Shown: in pieces, positions 45,201 to 55,740 of the stretch
Layout of the letters: each line of letters opens with the position of its first letter
Numbering within the stretch: the first letter of the stretch is position 1
Assembly: GCA_007258455.2 (NCBI GenBank)
Contig: VDFB02270651.1
Span: 695,810,197 to 695,874,196, forward strand
Origin: Sequoia sempervirens
Taxonomy: Eukaryota > Streptophyta > Pinopsida > Cupressales > Cupressaceae
Reading direction: 5' to 3'
Length of the DNA stretch: 64,000 nt
Translations under genes and position numbers: made by a program
The notes under the pieces: model-generated
Databases searched by the model: none
Seen by the model: only the letters and a program-made list of their open reading frames with translations
What the model was told of the DNA's origin: nothing

Positions 45201-47189
45201 TATAATTTAAGATTGAACAAAAAGCCATATTTACATCACACACAATCTTTTCATGGGTATGATTGCAATCAGAGAGCATAGGTTGAAGGTTAACTACGAA
45301 ACAAAAACCTTTCATGGAGTGTAAGTGGAAAAATGGAAAAATAAACAAGGAAAGTGAAGTAAAAAATTTTGATCATGACTAGGAAATAGGTGATCCCACA
45401 ATACTGGTTTATGAGTTTTGGCCAAACTAGACACTGAACTGATTCTTTTTTAACTAAATCTTCACTTTCGGGCACCTATAGCAACTAAACCGTGAGGAAT
45501 TTGAAGATGATGCAAACTAGTGATTTGTGACATTTTGTCTGTAGATTCTAAATATATTGTTTTCAATTTTTTTGGAATTATATTGCACTTCTTTTTCCAT
45601 CTCCTTCAAAAACTAGTTATTTTAGTAAACACCATTTTTTTAGAGTGACACCGTATAACACATAACTTTTTTCCATGAATGATAAAATTCTATTTTTGTC
45701 AAATTTAGATTTGTAACTATGATATCTAATGCTTCCAATTGGTTTCATAGTGTTTTGTTAAATATTTTTTCCTTAATCAAGTTTCAAAGTCAAACCAATT
45801 ACAATTCAGACATAGGCAGACTATATAACACAAATTTTTTTGTATGTATTGAAATTTAATTTTCTTTTTGTTGGATCAAGGAATTCAATATATGGTGCAC
45901 TCATATTTTTCAATTTTTTTTTTGATAATCTTCTATTTTTCCACATGTGGAGAACAAAGAGCTTGATTTTCGGTGAAAAACCTACATTCACAAGAAATAA
46001 AAAATAAATATAATAATAAATTAAATTTGTTTAAAATTATACTTTTTGTGAAGATTATAATAAGGACTGTATAATTACAAAAAATAAATTTTAAATGAAT
46101 TCATTTGATCCCCCAAAAGGTAAATCAAAAGTGGTTTTTTATCAGCATTTTGATAGGTGTAAACAAGACTCTGTTATAGGTATGGTTTAAAAATAACATG
46201 GTTATATCCAAGGGGGTTTGATCTAAGGTATTTTGATAAAACACTCTTCAATTGGAATTCTTTAAATGGAACTTTTTAAGGATTAAATGATTATATTTTC
46301 TAAAAATATGTGATTTCAGCAAAAATTAGAATCTCCCAAAAATTGTAAACCAGCTTTGTGGGATCACCCAAATTCTAGTGAATAGGAGTTCAAGCAAACA
46401 TGATGATACAAATCATGGAAATGAAGTAAAATACTATTGTATCAATACACATGTTATAAAAAATATGACACTATGAGATAAAAAAGAACTCTTATTAGTT
46501 ACAAAGATTATTGACTTAGGGAGTCAAACATCCCATTGAACTACCACCCAAGAAGACTAAAATGTTGTACTCAAGCAATCCGCTTTCTCTAGTTTTTGAT
46601 GATTTAAACTACATAGGCTCTATTAATGATGAAGATTGTGATACACAAAAATTTTTCCCTGAGACTAGGGGTAACCCTTAGTTAGAATTAAGGCCACAAA
46701 GTAAAGATCCAACAAGGCCTCCTCTAGGCATTACATTCTCTAATCTTAACAAATATCAATCATCGCCCTATGTGGGATTGAACTCAAGGACCTCCCATGT
46801 TCATCTAATTCTATAACACTTTGATTCCCTAGCTTCTTTCCTTGAGTCCTTAAAGTAACAAAGGGAATAAATCATGATACAGTGTTGATGAAGATAATTA
46901 AAGAAATCAAAAGAAGGTTTCTCACTAAGGTGCACAAGATAGAAGATATAAAAATATTGGTTTATAAAGAGAAAGTCACCAAGTACCACAAATGTCTAAT
47001 ATTCTTTAGAAATTTTTAGTAGTTATTAAGAAATTCTTGTAAGTTGGTTTGGATGAAAATATCTTCCTTTTGTTCTTCCGAAGCTCTGAACAATTTTTTT
47101 GAGTCTCAACACTGATACTAAATTGGTAGTCAATACTCAAATATAATAATTGCCTGTAATTTCTAGATTTTTTTTTTTACATCTTAATA
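42201..47189. other. Gene-free AT-rich DNA with a cluster of short palindromes
   Basis: No credible coding region on either strand and no element termini. The one structured part is 44,427-44,625, where three short palindromes follow similar lead-in sequence (GGTTTTGATCAAAACC, AAAGTTTT/AAAACTTT and GTTTCGATCGAAAC). Confidence 0.5.
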
Positions 47190-47205
47190 AATCACATGAA
47201 TGATG

Positions 47206-47400
47206 TGGGGTGACCCATATAATGCAACAGTTGAAACACTTTCTTGGTGGTGCTGCCACCAAGGTTCAAATCCCCATTGGGCTACTACAGTCACAAGATT
47301 TGTGCTTTTGTTGGGATGGTGGGCTCACAGATTTGAACAATAATAGTGTTAGGCACCTTAAAAAGTTCCCATTACCGATAAAAAAAAAAACAAAAAAAAA
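47206..47400 (+). mobile_element. SINE with poly(A) tail and 16-bp target duplication
   Basis: The ~195-bp unit contains GGTTCAAATCCCC, a match to the RNA polymerase III B box of tRNA genes, 67 bases from the start, and ends in an A-rich tail of about 20 bases with one C. AATCACATGAATGATG (47,190-47,205) and AATCACATCAATGATG (47,401-47,416) flank it, a target duplication with one difference. The A box is not clear. It is mobilised, by family knowledge, with LINE enzymes; a LINE remnant lies at 38,950-42,200. Confidence 0.82.
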
Positions 47401-47416
47401 AATCACATCAATGATG

Positions 47417-48849
47417 AAATCTATAAACTCAATTTTTTACATACTTAAATGATGCATGTACAATCTTGATCTTTATGCTATTAATACATTGAACTTTATT
47501 TTCATGTAAATTCTCTATAGTTCATATTACATTTTTCTACTCACTTATGTGCACACTCAAACTTCATAAGAATGGCACCTTAAACTCACACCCAAATGGG
47601 AAATGTGTCCACCCCCATGAAATCTTGTAACTCTATTACAAACCAAAATTTAGAATTCAACATTTGAGCAAACAAATAGGGATATGTACTAATAAGACTT
47701 AAATATTTCATTTTTTTGACCAAACCAAATTATTAAACTTATTCTGGAAGCAATATTTCACAATGGTGGATTTATCCACATGTTCTATGTATTTATAAGT
47801 TTCGCCGGGTTCAGTGAGTTGTCAACTTTTGTAAATTCAAGTTAAAAATAAAACTCACAAAAACCATCACAAGTAACTTACCTCAAGATTTTGCACAAAC
47901 CAAAACCAATTTCCCTATAACTGTTGCTTCAGTCAATTCATGATAAATAAAATTATCGGTTGCCATTTTTTTTTCAGGCATCAAGCATGGAATGTTTCTT
48001 CGCCTATTTTTTTTCTTTCTAAAATGACGCAAACCAAAACCACTCTCCCTACACCTATGAAATTATATTGAAAATCCAATTAAATCTATTTTTGATCTTA
48101 AAACATGCCTTTAAAACCAAGCTTACATGTCTATGGATAGGTGTACACAATAGTGACAGTTGGTTGTACACAAATTGGGAATGGTGTTGGAATGGGTGCT
48201 ATTGCCTCTGTTAATGCCCATGAAGGACACATGGATGTCAAATTTATTTATTTTTTATCGAATTTCATAATGTGGGAGTTCATGGTTACTATGTATGCCT
48301 TTGGTTAACTGTCAAATAAATTTGCAGTGATTAGATGATGTGCTCAACATAGATTATTTCATATTTGTGTCCGAATGACTTAGAATCTATGTGCAAATAA
48401 TAAGAACTATGAGTTCTTAGTAGTAACAAGAGCAAAGGTTGGTTCTTGAGGGGCACACTCACCCCATAATTATAGAAGAGGTAAATTAAAAAATCAAGCA
48501 TTTAAGAGTTTAATGCTTTCATAGGACCATTCTCTTAATGATGTAGGCATTAGCACTAGTAAGGAATATGAATCCAAAGAGACATATTAACCTAGCAATT
48601 GAGTTCCCTATGGATATTGGAGGGGAGAGCCATGAATGTGCATGGGGTCTACTTGGAGGGTCAACCTCCCAAGCTTAATACATTCTCGAGCACAAAATAG
48701 TTGGCATACCTAATCAACATACTTTAGGACAAATATTGAGTGTGAATGACACCAAAATCTATGTATTCTTATAGATTTTTTGTAATAACTGGTTGGTATG
48801 TGGGGAGTGAATAATTGACTTGTTTTGGTATTTTTTTAATTTTTTAATT
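47417..48849. other. No gene seen
   Basis: AT-rich. A short plus-strand stretch near 48,560-48,700 encodes INLAIEFPMDIGGESHECAW and LEHKIVGIPNQHTLGQILSV, which looks protein-like, but it is too short and isolated to name. Confidence 0.45.
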
Positions 48850-49365
48850 TAAATATTTTCTAATATTCAAGAACAATTTAGTTTTTTTTTTGTGAACAAA
48901 TGATATGAGAAAAAAATGTTTAATAAAAAACATTTATACTATGTCTAGGTAAGATTTTACTTATACGTGCACCATATTTTATTTGTTTCACACATGGTTG
49001 CCTAAATTTTTCATTTGGAGTTTTAACCTTCATTGTATTAATGAGTTTCATTGCCACATTTTTTCACTTTGTAAATGGAAGTGTAATTAGGAAAAATATG
49101 CATGTACATATTTGAAGTGTAAGTTCAAATAGAAACAAGATTTTTTCAAAGGTTGTGCCACACTTAGTTTTATATAAGAAAAAGGGGTTCTTCTCTTTGT
49201 AGTTTTAAGTTAGCATTTTAGTAAGTGCATGGAATCTTTCTTTAATTCATGAAATTTCAGTCAATATTTACTGCAATTGATTTGATTGAAGAGTATATCG
49301 ACTATACATTATATTATTAATATTGTACATTATATTGTTCAAGTATAATATTAATATACAATATT
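48850..49365 (+). repeat. Dispersed repeat, copy 1
   Basis: About 515 bp that recurs in the same orientation at 63,477-64,000. It includes TGTGAACAAATGATATGAGA, a TATA-like TTATATAAGAAA near 49,173 and an AT-palindromic tail (ATTATATTATTAATATTG). The two copies differ by scattered substitutions. No coding. It could be an LTR or promoter-bearing part of a larger element. Confidence 0.8.
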
Positions 49366-50138
49366 AATATATAATTACCTACAAATATTAATAATATATA
49401 AAATTGTATATATTATTATTAATATTATATTTTAGCCTATTAATATCATATTGTAATTCTATTTAATAGATTTAAATATGTCTTAATAGAGTTGTATCAT
49501 AATTGATAAATTTAATCTTTTTGGAATTTATTAGGGAATATGTTGATATGTGTTTTCAAATATGAACATTAGATCTATTCGTTGGTAAACATATAGAGAA
49601 AAATAATATTTTAAAGAACTTCTCAAAAATGTTTTCTTTGGTTTTTGTTAAATTTTTAATAAATTCTAATGTTTAGAGACTTTTTTGGTTATTTTTTATG
49701 AAATATGTTCAGATTTTACTTTTTGCAAATATTTGAAGAAAAAAATGTATTGAGATGTTTTGATAATGGGATTTTATTCATTTAAGGAGATTTGGGGAAA
49801 ATAATCTTAAAATTAGTATTTTTTTTAGGAAAAGAAACTCTTTTTACTTTTCATTTGCAATGTTGAGGGAAAATATAGTTAAATATATTTGAACATGGAA
49901 ATATTTTCATTTATAAATATACTTCTTATATTAAACTAAAAAATTATAATCAAGACGGGTATCAATTTCTTTGCTATTTTCCCAAATTCTCTGCTTTTAC
50001 GTCATGCATTACTATTTTAATCTATATCTTAACCAAACCTCGAATGCATCCTGCAAGTCCTTGAACAAAAATTTAAAAAATTATTACGTGCACCAATAAA
50101 TTGAAAAACAAATAATATCGAACTGAATCTATTGTGTG
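49366..50138. other. AT-rich DNA downstream of the ERF gene, no gene seen
   Basis: Very AT-rich, with TATTAATATTA-type words at 49,366-49,460. It contains no credible open frame. Part of 50,000-50,282 is likely the 3' untranslated or flanking region of the ERF gene. Confidence 0.5.
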
Positions 50139-50168
50139 GTAACACCTCATGAAGTGGCTAGGTGTTAC
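50139..50168. other. Hairpin 3' of the ERF gene
   Basis: GTAACACCT (50,139-50,147) and AGGTGTTAC (50,160-50,168) form a perfect 9-bp stem with a 12-base loop, about 115 bases beyond the ERF stop codon. It may lie in the 3' untranslated region or at its end. Confidence 0.6.
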
Positions 50169-50282
50169 TTATTTACTCACAGCTCACTGCCAGGCTGTAA
50201 TTACTTATTGATAGATAGATAAGACGTCAATTGTCGTTTTTGGAGATTACTATTAAACCCAACACAGTTCGTGATGCCATTG

Positions 50283-50903
50283 TTATGTAGGCGGCTTTGG
50301 CGTGGCATCCCAAGTAGCTAAATCAGGGAAAAGTTCAGAGTGGTCGTAGGGTTGCGGCATGACTTGCAAATCTGGCTGAAGCGGAGGCATCTGAATGCTC
50401 TCCTCAAGTGGTATATGTTGTGGAGATTGTAACAGATATTTTATATCGTTCTCTTCTTCCTCTTCTTCTGCCACTTGAACTACTTTGTCTTTTCCTGCGT
50501 CTCTGGATTGAATCAAAGCTTCGGTCGGTGCTGCTTCTTCGACGCTCGTACCCGCCCCTGTCGAAGGCCCAGCTTCCTCATCATCAGCTGGAGAAACGAC
50601 GTCGCAGGCGGAGCCAACCGCGATGGCAGCTGTTCGAATAGCATTCGGTGATGAATTTCTCCCAGCATGTGCCACCTCCAATGCAGTTGAGTTGAACTTG
50701 GAGTCTGGGAAATTGAAAGACGTTGCGTCAGGTCCTCGCAGGCACAAGAGCGCAGCGTCATAAGCTCGAGCTGCAGCGTGAGGAGTGAAGTATGAGCCCA
50801 GCGATATGCGCGATCTCTTTCCTGCCCGAATTTCGGCCACATGTTTTCCCCATTTTCTCTTTCTCACGCCTCGGTATCTCATTTCTTCTCCACTATTCGG
50901 CAT
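50283..50903 (-). CDS. AP2/ERF transcription factor, DREB-like (group II/A-5 type)
   Basis: A 206-residue protein with one AP2/ERF DNA-binding domain at about residues 9-66 (RYRGVRKRKWGKHVAEIRAG to NFP). The words YDAALLCLRG and the Val in HVAEIR suggest the DREB side of the family, closest in look to group II/A-5. A Ser/Ala-rich stretch, an acidic run (EEEEEE near residue 150) and a Pro/Gln-rich C-terminus (DLATWDATPKPPT) follow; no EAR repression motif is seen. The gene has no intron, as is usual for this group. I chose ATG 50,903 (MPNSGEE) because the open frame above it starts at GTG and would lie upstream of a TATA box at 50,953-50,960. Such proteins act in the nucleus, often in drought or cold responses. 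The RIWLG word reads RISLG, and the loop before it is one residue short. It is the only intact-looking gene in the window. Confidence 0.93.
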   Translation of the reverse strand: MPNSGEEMRYRGVRKRKWGKHVAEIRAGKRSRISLGSYFTPHAAARAYDAALLCLRGPDATSFNFPDSKFNSTALEVAHAGRNSSPNAIRTAAIAVGSACDVVSPADDEEAGPSTGAGTSVEEAAPTEALIQSRDAGKDKVVQVAEEEEEENDIKYLLQSPQHIPLEESIQMPPLQPDLQVMPQPYDHSELFPDLATWDATPKPPT

Positions 50904-50952
50904 ATTGCAAAACGTATCGATGAGGAAATAAATTCGTCCTTTCAACACCCCG

Positions 50953-50960
50953 TATTTATA
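50953..50960 (-). promoter_or_regulatory. TATA box of the ERF gene
   Basis: TATAAATA on the minus strand, 50 bases upstream of ATG 50,903. A start of transcription about 25-30 bases downstream would give a leader of roughly 20-25 bases, which supports the chosen start codon. Confidence 0.75.
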
Positions 50961-50968
50961 GATAGGTT

Positions 50969-51138
50969 GTCGGTGAGGCCTAAACATCGACAGCTGTTCC
51001 GAAATTGTAATGTTTGTTAATTTGCAAGTGAAAAGGAAATTGATCTTGAACTTGAGAAAATTCACCAGCTATTTGAGCTCTTCTGTCCACACGCCTGTCG
51101 GTACTTTTACTTCGGTACTTTTACTTTGGACGGTCGGC
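50969..51138 (-). promoter_or_regulatory. Three DRE/CRT cores (RCCGAC) upstream of the ERF gene
   Basis: On the gene's sense strand, ACCGAC occurs at 50,969-50,974, ACCGAC at 51,097-51,102 and GCCGAC at 51,133-51,138. RCCGAC is the binding core of DREB-type AP2 factors, so the gene may respond to DREB proteins, possibly its own product. The middle site overlaps a 14-bp tandem repeat (TCGGTACTTTTACT twice, 51,099-51,126). Confidence 0.6.
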
Positions 51139-51525
51139 ATTCTATTTCTATGAAAATTTATTAGGTGGGGACTTAAAACAGCGTATTTTAACATTATTTA
51201 TTTAACACGTCATTTTTTATAAAAATGTATGTTATATTTTTCTATTTCCATGAAAATTCATTAGGTGGGGACATTAAAAAATCATTAGATGAAGTCAACA
51301 TTCTATTTCTATGAAAATTTATTAGATGTGAACTTAAAAATATGCATTCCAACTACATTTATTTTACACCTTATCTTTATGAAAAATATATTTTATGCTT
51401 TCTATTTCAGTTAAAAATCATTAGGTAGATGTACTAAAAAAGCATTCCAATTAAATTCATTTTATGCATCATCTTTATCAAAGATATATTTTGTACATAA
51501 AAAATCATTAGATGGGGACTTAAAA
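51137..51525. repeat. Degenerate tandem repeats upstream of the ERF promoter
   Basis: Five imperfect units start near 51,138, 51,239, 51,298, 51,400 and 51,495, with the common words ATTCTATTTCTATGAAAAT and TTAGGTGGGGACTTAAAA. AT-rich and non-coding. Confidence 0.7.
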
Positions 51526-52054
51526 TTGATTAGAATTGTTGTAACTTCCAATAATCAAGTGAAAGAAATAGACAAAGAACAACCAAATTAGACCATGAGA
51601 TCAAATGTTCCCTATCATTTTTTCTTTTATTTCTACTAAAGCACATTTTGAATTATAAGCATATCAAAATTCAACATTTATCCTTTAGTTAAAACCTTTG
51701 TGAAATTTACATCTCTTCTTTAGCATCACAATAAGATAAAGTTTTATGGAGATGTTGCTCATTCTATTTGAAGAGAAAATGTTAAGCTCCATACTAAATG
51801 TACCATTTAACATATTTTAAATATATTATTTTATTATTAAAATGACTGTTCTATATTAGACTTATAATTTATTATGACTTAATATTAGTAGTGTTTAATT
51901 ATTATATGGAAGGTTGAGTCTCGTACACATCATGCAACATCTACTACTTATTAGCATGCCTAGTCAGTTGATTAGTGTCTCATCACTAGTATTATCATGT
52001 CTACCCATGTTACCATCTTTTAATGCTTTCAAATATAAAAAGATAATTGGACGA
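51526..52054. other. No gene seen
   Basis: AT-rich intergenic DNA; only short open frames. Confidence 0.5.
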
Positions 52055-52565
52055 AACCACATTGTGAGGTCTACATTCATCCTTCACCATTTGTTGAGGT
52101 CTACATGCATCATTTGACAACTATTGCTGAGGTTTGCACTCATTTTTTTATCATCATTATTAAGTTCAATATGTGATGCATAGATGGTGCTTCTCAAATA
52201 CTATTTATAGGTGTGCGTTTAATGATCTTCAAAATTAAAAAATAAAACTAAGGAAATAATCTTTGATTTTGGTGAGCTTAAAAAACTATTAGTTATCATG
52301 TTATTTTATTGTTAGGGCTTAATTTTCCTTATTCATTTCCTATATAAATTGAAGAAAACACATTGTGAGTTCCACATTTTTCCTTTACCATCTAATGGGG
52401 TGTGTATTTGTTATTTGATTTTTATTGTTGAGATCATTATATGATGCATAGGTAATGTTGGTCATAAACTATTTAAATTTGTAGGTTTAGTGAGATTATA
52501 AATAAGAGAAATAAAACCAAGGTTTTAATATTTTATTTTAATGAGCTTTAAAAAACATTGTTGAG
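52055..52565. repeat. Tandem duplication, period about 300 bp
   Basis: Two diverged copies start with ACATTGTGAG (52,058 and 52,361) and share ATATGTGATGCATAGAT or ATATGATGCATAGGT and TGAGCTTAAAAAACTATT or TGAGCTTTAAAAAACATT. Non-coding. Confidence 0.65.
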
Positions 52566-52998
52566 ATCAATATATGGTAGAGGTAGGGTTGAATTTTTTA
52601 ATCTAAAATACCATCATGTAACATACAATTATATCTAAAATGAATTTTGTGTATGCTTTCCGCATGCCATCAATTGATTTCCACTAACACTTATAACAAA
52701 TAACATTGCTTGCTAATGTAATGGATTTGTTTTCTCTAGGATTTCCATCTAAAATTTTTAGGCAAGGATGATTTGGAAGGAGGATTTAGAAGATTTTGAC
52801 CAAATATATGTAACTATGATTCCCTTAATTACAATTGAGCTGGAAAAAATGAAGCATTAATTTCCAATGCATGTTTAAGCTAACCAGGGTTGAAAATAGG
52901 TTTACAAACTTGCCACTAATCTGGAAATCATATTACAAACTTGCAAAATAACAATAAATCATAGTTTGTTACTAAGTTTTGAAGTTGGTTTTGGAGGA
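52566..52998. other. No gene seen
   Basis: AT-rich intergenic DNA between the duplication and the hairpin-bearing region. Confidence 0.5.
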
Positions 52999-54518
52999 TT
53001 GGGCCACCCTTGGGTGATTGGGTCCTATTATGGCTTTTTCAAAAGTGTCAGTTTTAGAGGCTTGGTTAATAGGAATCAACTACACTACAATTTATAAAAC
53101 CCAGGTTTATGGTTGATTTTTCTAGTGTTTTTTGAGTTTTCAATTTGAGTAATGTGTTGTAACAATCTAGGGTTTTGAATGTTTGTAAAATGAAATATGA
53201 TATACCCAAATTATGCAATGGTTTAGAAAATGCAAGCAATTGTCCTATAAATTTGAAAATGTTAATTACTAAAAATGGAAATTCTTTCAAAATTTTGACT
53301 AAGCTAAGAAAAATGATAAATTTGTTTAACATGCAATAGTGTTCTAGAATTTCAAAAGTGTTGTTTTATAATTTCAAAATAGATATTTACCAACAGAAAA
53401 GAAAAAAGACAAAAAAAAGAAAAAGAAAAAGAAAATGCAGACATAAAAATGTGTGAAAAAGCTTGTTTAAACACTTGTACAAGGGTTGGGTCACCCTTGG
53501 GTGACCGAGTCTTTGAGCAAGGTTTTCAAAACTACAAAATTGAATGTTTAAATTATTGTTTAATATTATTCTTCTTAACTACAAATAGGTTTGATAGTGA
53601 CTGTTTTTCCATAATTTTTAAATGCAAAGGAAATGAAAAATGTATGAAAATTTTGGAATAAAATGACAGTTTTTTAATGCAATTTTAAGATGGAAATCTG
53701 ATAAAATAATTGAAACAAATTATAATGCAACCTATGATGCACTATGAATGCAATATTTTTGGATTTTTATAATTTCTATGATGTAATATGCAACCCTAAA
53801 TGTTAAACACAATGAAACAAAACCTAGATGAGAAATGCAAAACACAATGATGCAAAAACTAGATCTAGGGTTTGAAAGACTATTGAATTAGAAAGTTATG
53901 ATGTAAGAATTTTAGGTTCACTAAAATGAAACATTAAAATGTGGTAAACCCTAATTTTAATACTCATGACCTAGGGTGTATTCCATCATTTATACGATTT
54001 TATTAATAGGAAAATTAACAAGGTGCAAAGATTGACTTTCAACCTTAAAGGTGATTTAATGAGACCTAGATGTGTATCTTTTTGAGTCTTAGGAATGATC
54101 TAGAAATGATTTGAAATGATCAACCTAATTAAACTAAATGACGTAAGATGATAAATGTAATTTCCTGAAGATAAATAGAAAAAAACAAAATTCTACAAGT
54201 GGATCTGGAAAGTGCAAACTGATGTGTACTTGTCATAAAAAGTTGGATTTGAGTGTTGTAGTAGGATTGGGTCACCACTGGGTGATTGGGTCTTTGCAGT
54301 CCTTTCCAAAACTTCAAAGTTTGATTCTGAAACCCTCCATCTTCTCTCTGTTCTTGTGCCCACAAATCTTCATCTTCAGATTTAGACCTATAATAAATCT
54401 GCAAAAGAAATTGTTCGGGTGGCTATATGGGGGTTTTCCTTAGTCAAACCCCTATTTTGGTGATTAAACCTCAACAAGTAGCCAAATATATACTAAAATA
54501 TAGTGTGTGTGAGCCTTA
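52999..54518. other. Hairpin-bearing region, left part
   Basis: Three copies of a short palindromic word occur at 52,999-53,025, 53,485-53,511 and 54,267-54,292; the clearest pairs GGTCACCC with GGGTGACC around a 2-base loop (53,489-53,506). No gene is supported. The region was continuous with 56,896 onward before the element at 54,519-56,895 inserted. Confidence 0.6.
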
Positions 54519-54837
54519 TATTAGAGTAATAAGTTATTATGCTTAATTAATTATATCATATTGATTAATTAATTAAGTCACTTATTCCTTTAGTTACTTA
54601 AGCTAAACTTAGGCACATTAATAATTGATTAATTATTAAGTGTGCACATTAGGGTTTCATTTAGGGTTTCCCTTTTAGGGTTTCTTGATCTCCTTCATAA
54701 GGATTGATCTCTATGCAATCATTGATTCACTTAATGTATTTTTACTGTAACGTTTACAAAACATCTTCTTTGGTTCTTCATATCTTTTGCATGTGACATG
54801 TATCCCTTTGCATGCAGGTGATCTTAGTTTTCTAACA

Positions 54838-54852
54838 TGGTATTAGAGCTCT
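54838..54852 (+). other. Primer binding site, tRNA-iMet type
   Basis: TGGTATTAGAGCTCT follows the 5' LTR without a gap; it differs from the usual TGGTATCAGAGC by one C-to-T change. Confidence 0.85.
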
Positions 54853-55309
54853 AGACCTGCAGTTGCGTGTTCGTGATTTGAAGATATGGCCTTTCAGTGA
54901 GTTTCTAAGCAAGGGTTTCCACATGCATCATTTTTGCAAAATATGGGGGTAGCCATTTTTTTGATGCATTTTGGAGCAAAATGGACACCGCCATCGCGTT
55001 CACAGCACTCCAAAACCCTAAGATCACCTATTGTTTTGCTCAAATCCGAGCAGTTGCAATCAGAGGCAAAAAAATTTTAAGGGCATGCAGATCCATATAG
55101 ATCTAGGCCCTATTTGTCTCAATTTCTGTGCAGGTGAACAATACAAGTTTTTTGGTTTTTAATATTTTTTTCCAGTTGATTAAAAAAAAATCAAAATTTT
55201 CTATTGTTTTTCCTGCATGTAAAATTTTATTTTGCTATAAAAAAATTCAAATCAAATTTTTTGTTTGTTTTTTGAAAAAAATATATATAGATATTAAACA
55301 TTTTGCAGG

Positions 55310-55740
55310 GGTACAGACCTACGCAGGTCACATCCCTACGCAGGCCGTACCGTACCTGCATGGGCCACCCACTCCATCTGACCACAGGTGACACCTTATT
55401 CATCACCGGCAGATCCATCTACCGTCTTTTCCCTCGGCTCCAAGCACCTCTCTTCACCGGTGGGATTCTTCCATTAGTCAGCATCTAACATCCGTCGGCC
55501 GGGTTTGACCACCGGCAACTTCCCTCCACCGGTAGCTTCCATAACCGGTGGTCAAATCCAGCGGAGGTATACATCACTGTTTCCAGTGGGAGTTACAGAA
55601 TATTCTGGTAGAAATGGAGATTACGACAGTCAAAAAAATTTCTCGGCAAGGGGGCATTTTTTTTCCCCGATGGCCAGATGGCCGTCAATTTTAAGCTCCC
55701 ATTTGCTGATGTCAGCATGACGTCATGATGACGTCATCCA
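55310..55740 (+). other. GC-rich core of the compact element with palindromes and paired TGACGTCA sites
   Basis: This stretch is clearly richer in GC than its surroundings. GGTTTGACCACCGG (from 55,502) pairs with CCGGTGGTCAAATCC about 30 bases on. At 55,705-55,716 the palindrome GCTGATGTCAGC is followed by two TGACGTCA octamers (55,718-55,725 and 55,729-55,736), binding cores of bZIP/TGA factors. No coding is evident. Confidence 0.6.

Noticed and set aside
46620..46830. A possible second SINE on the minus strand, with GAGTTCAATCCCACA resembling a B box.
   Set aside because: No tail, no target duplication and no second copy in the window; one short match is not enough.
50904..51065. A longer ERF protein starting at 51,065, adding 54 residues.
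   Set aside because: The first codon there is GTG, and it lies upstream of the TATA box at 50,953-50,960; the added residues are not ERF-like.
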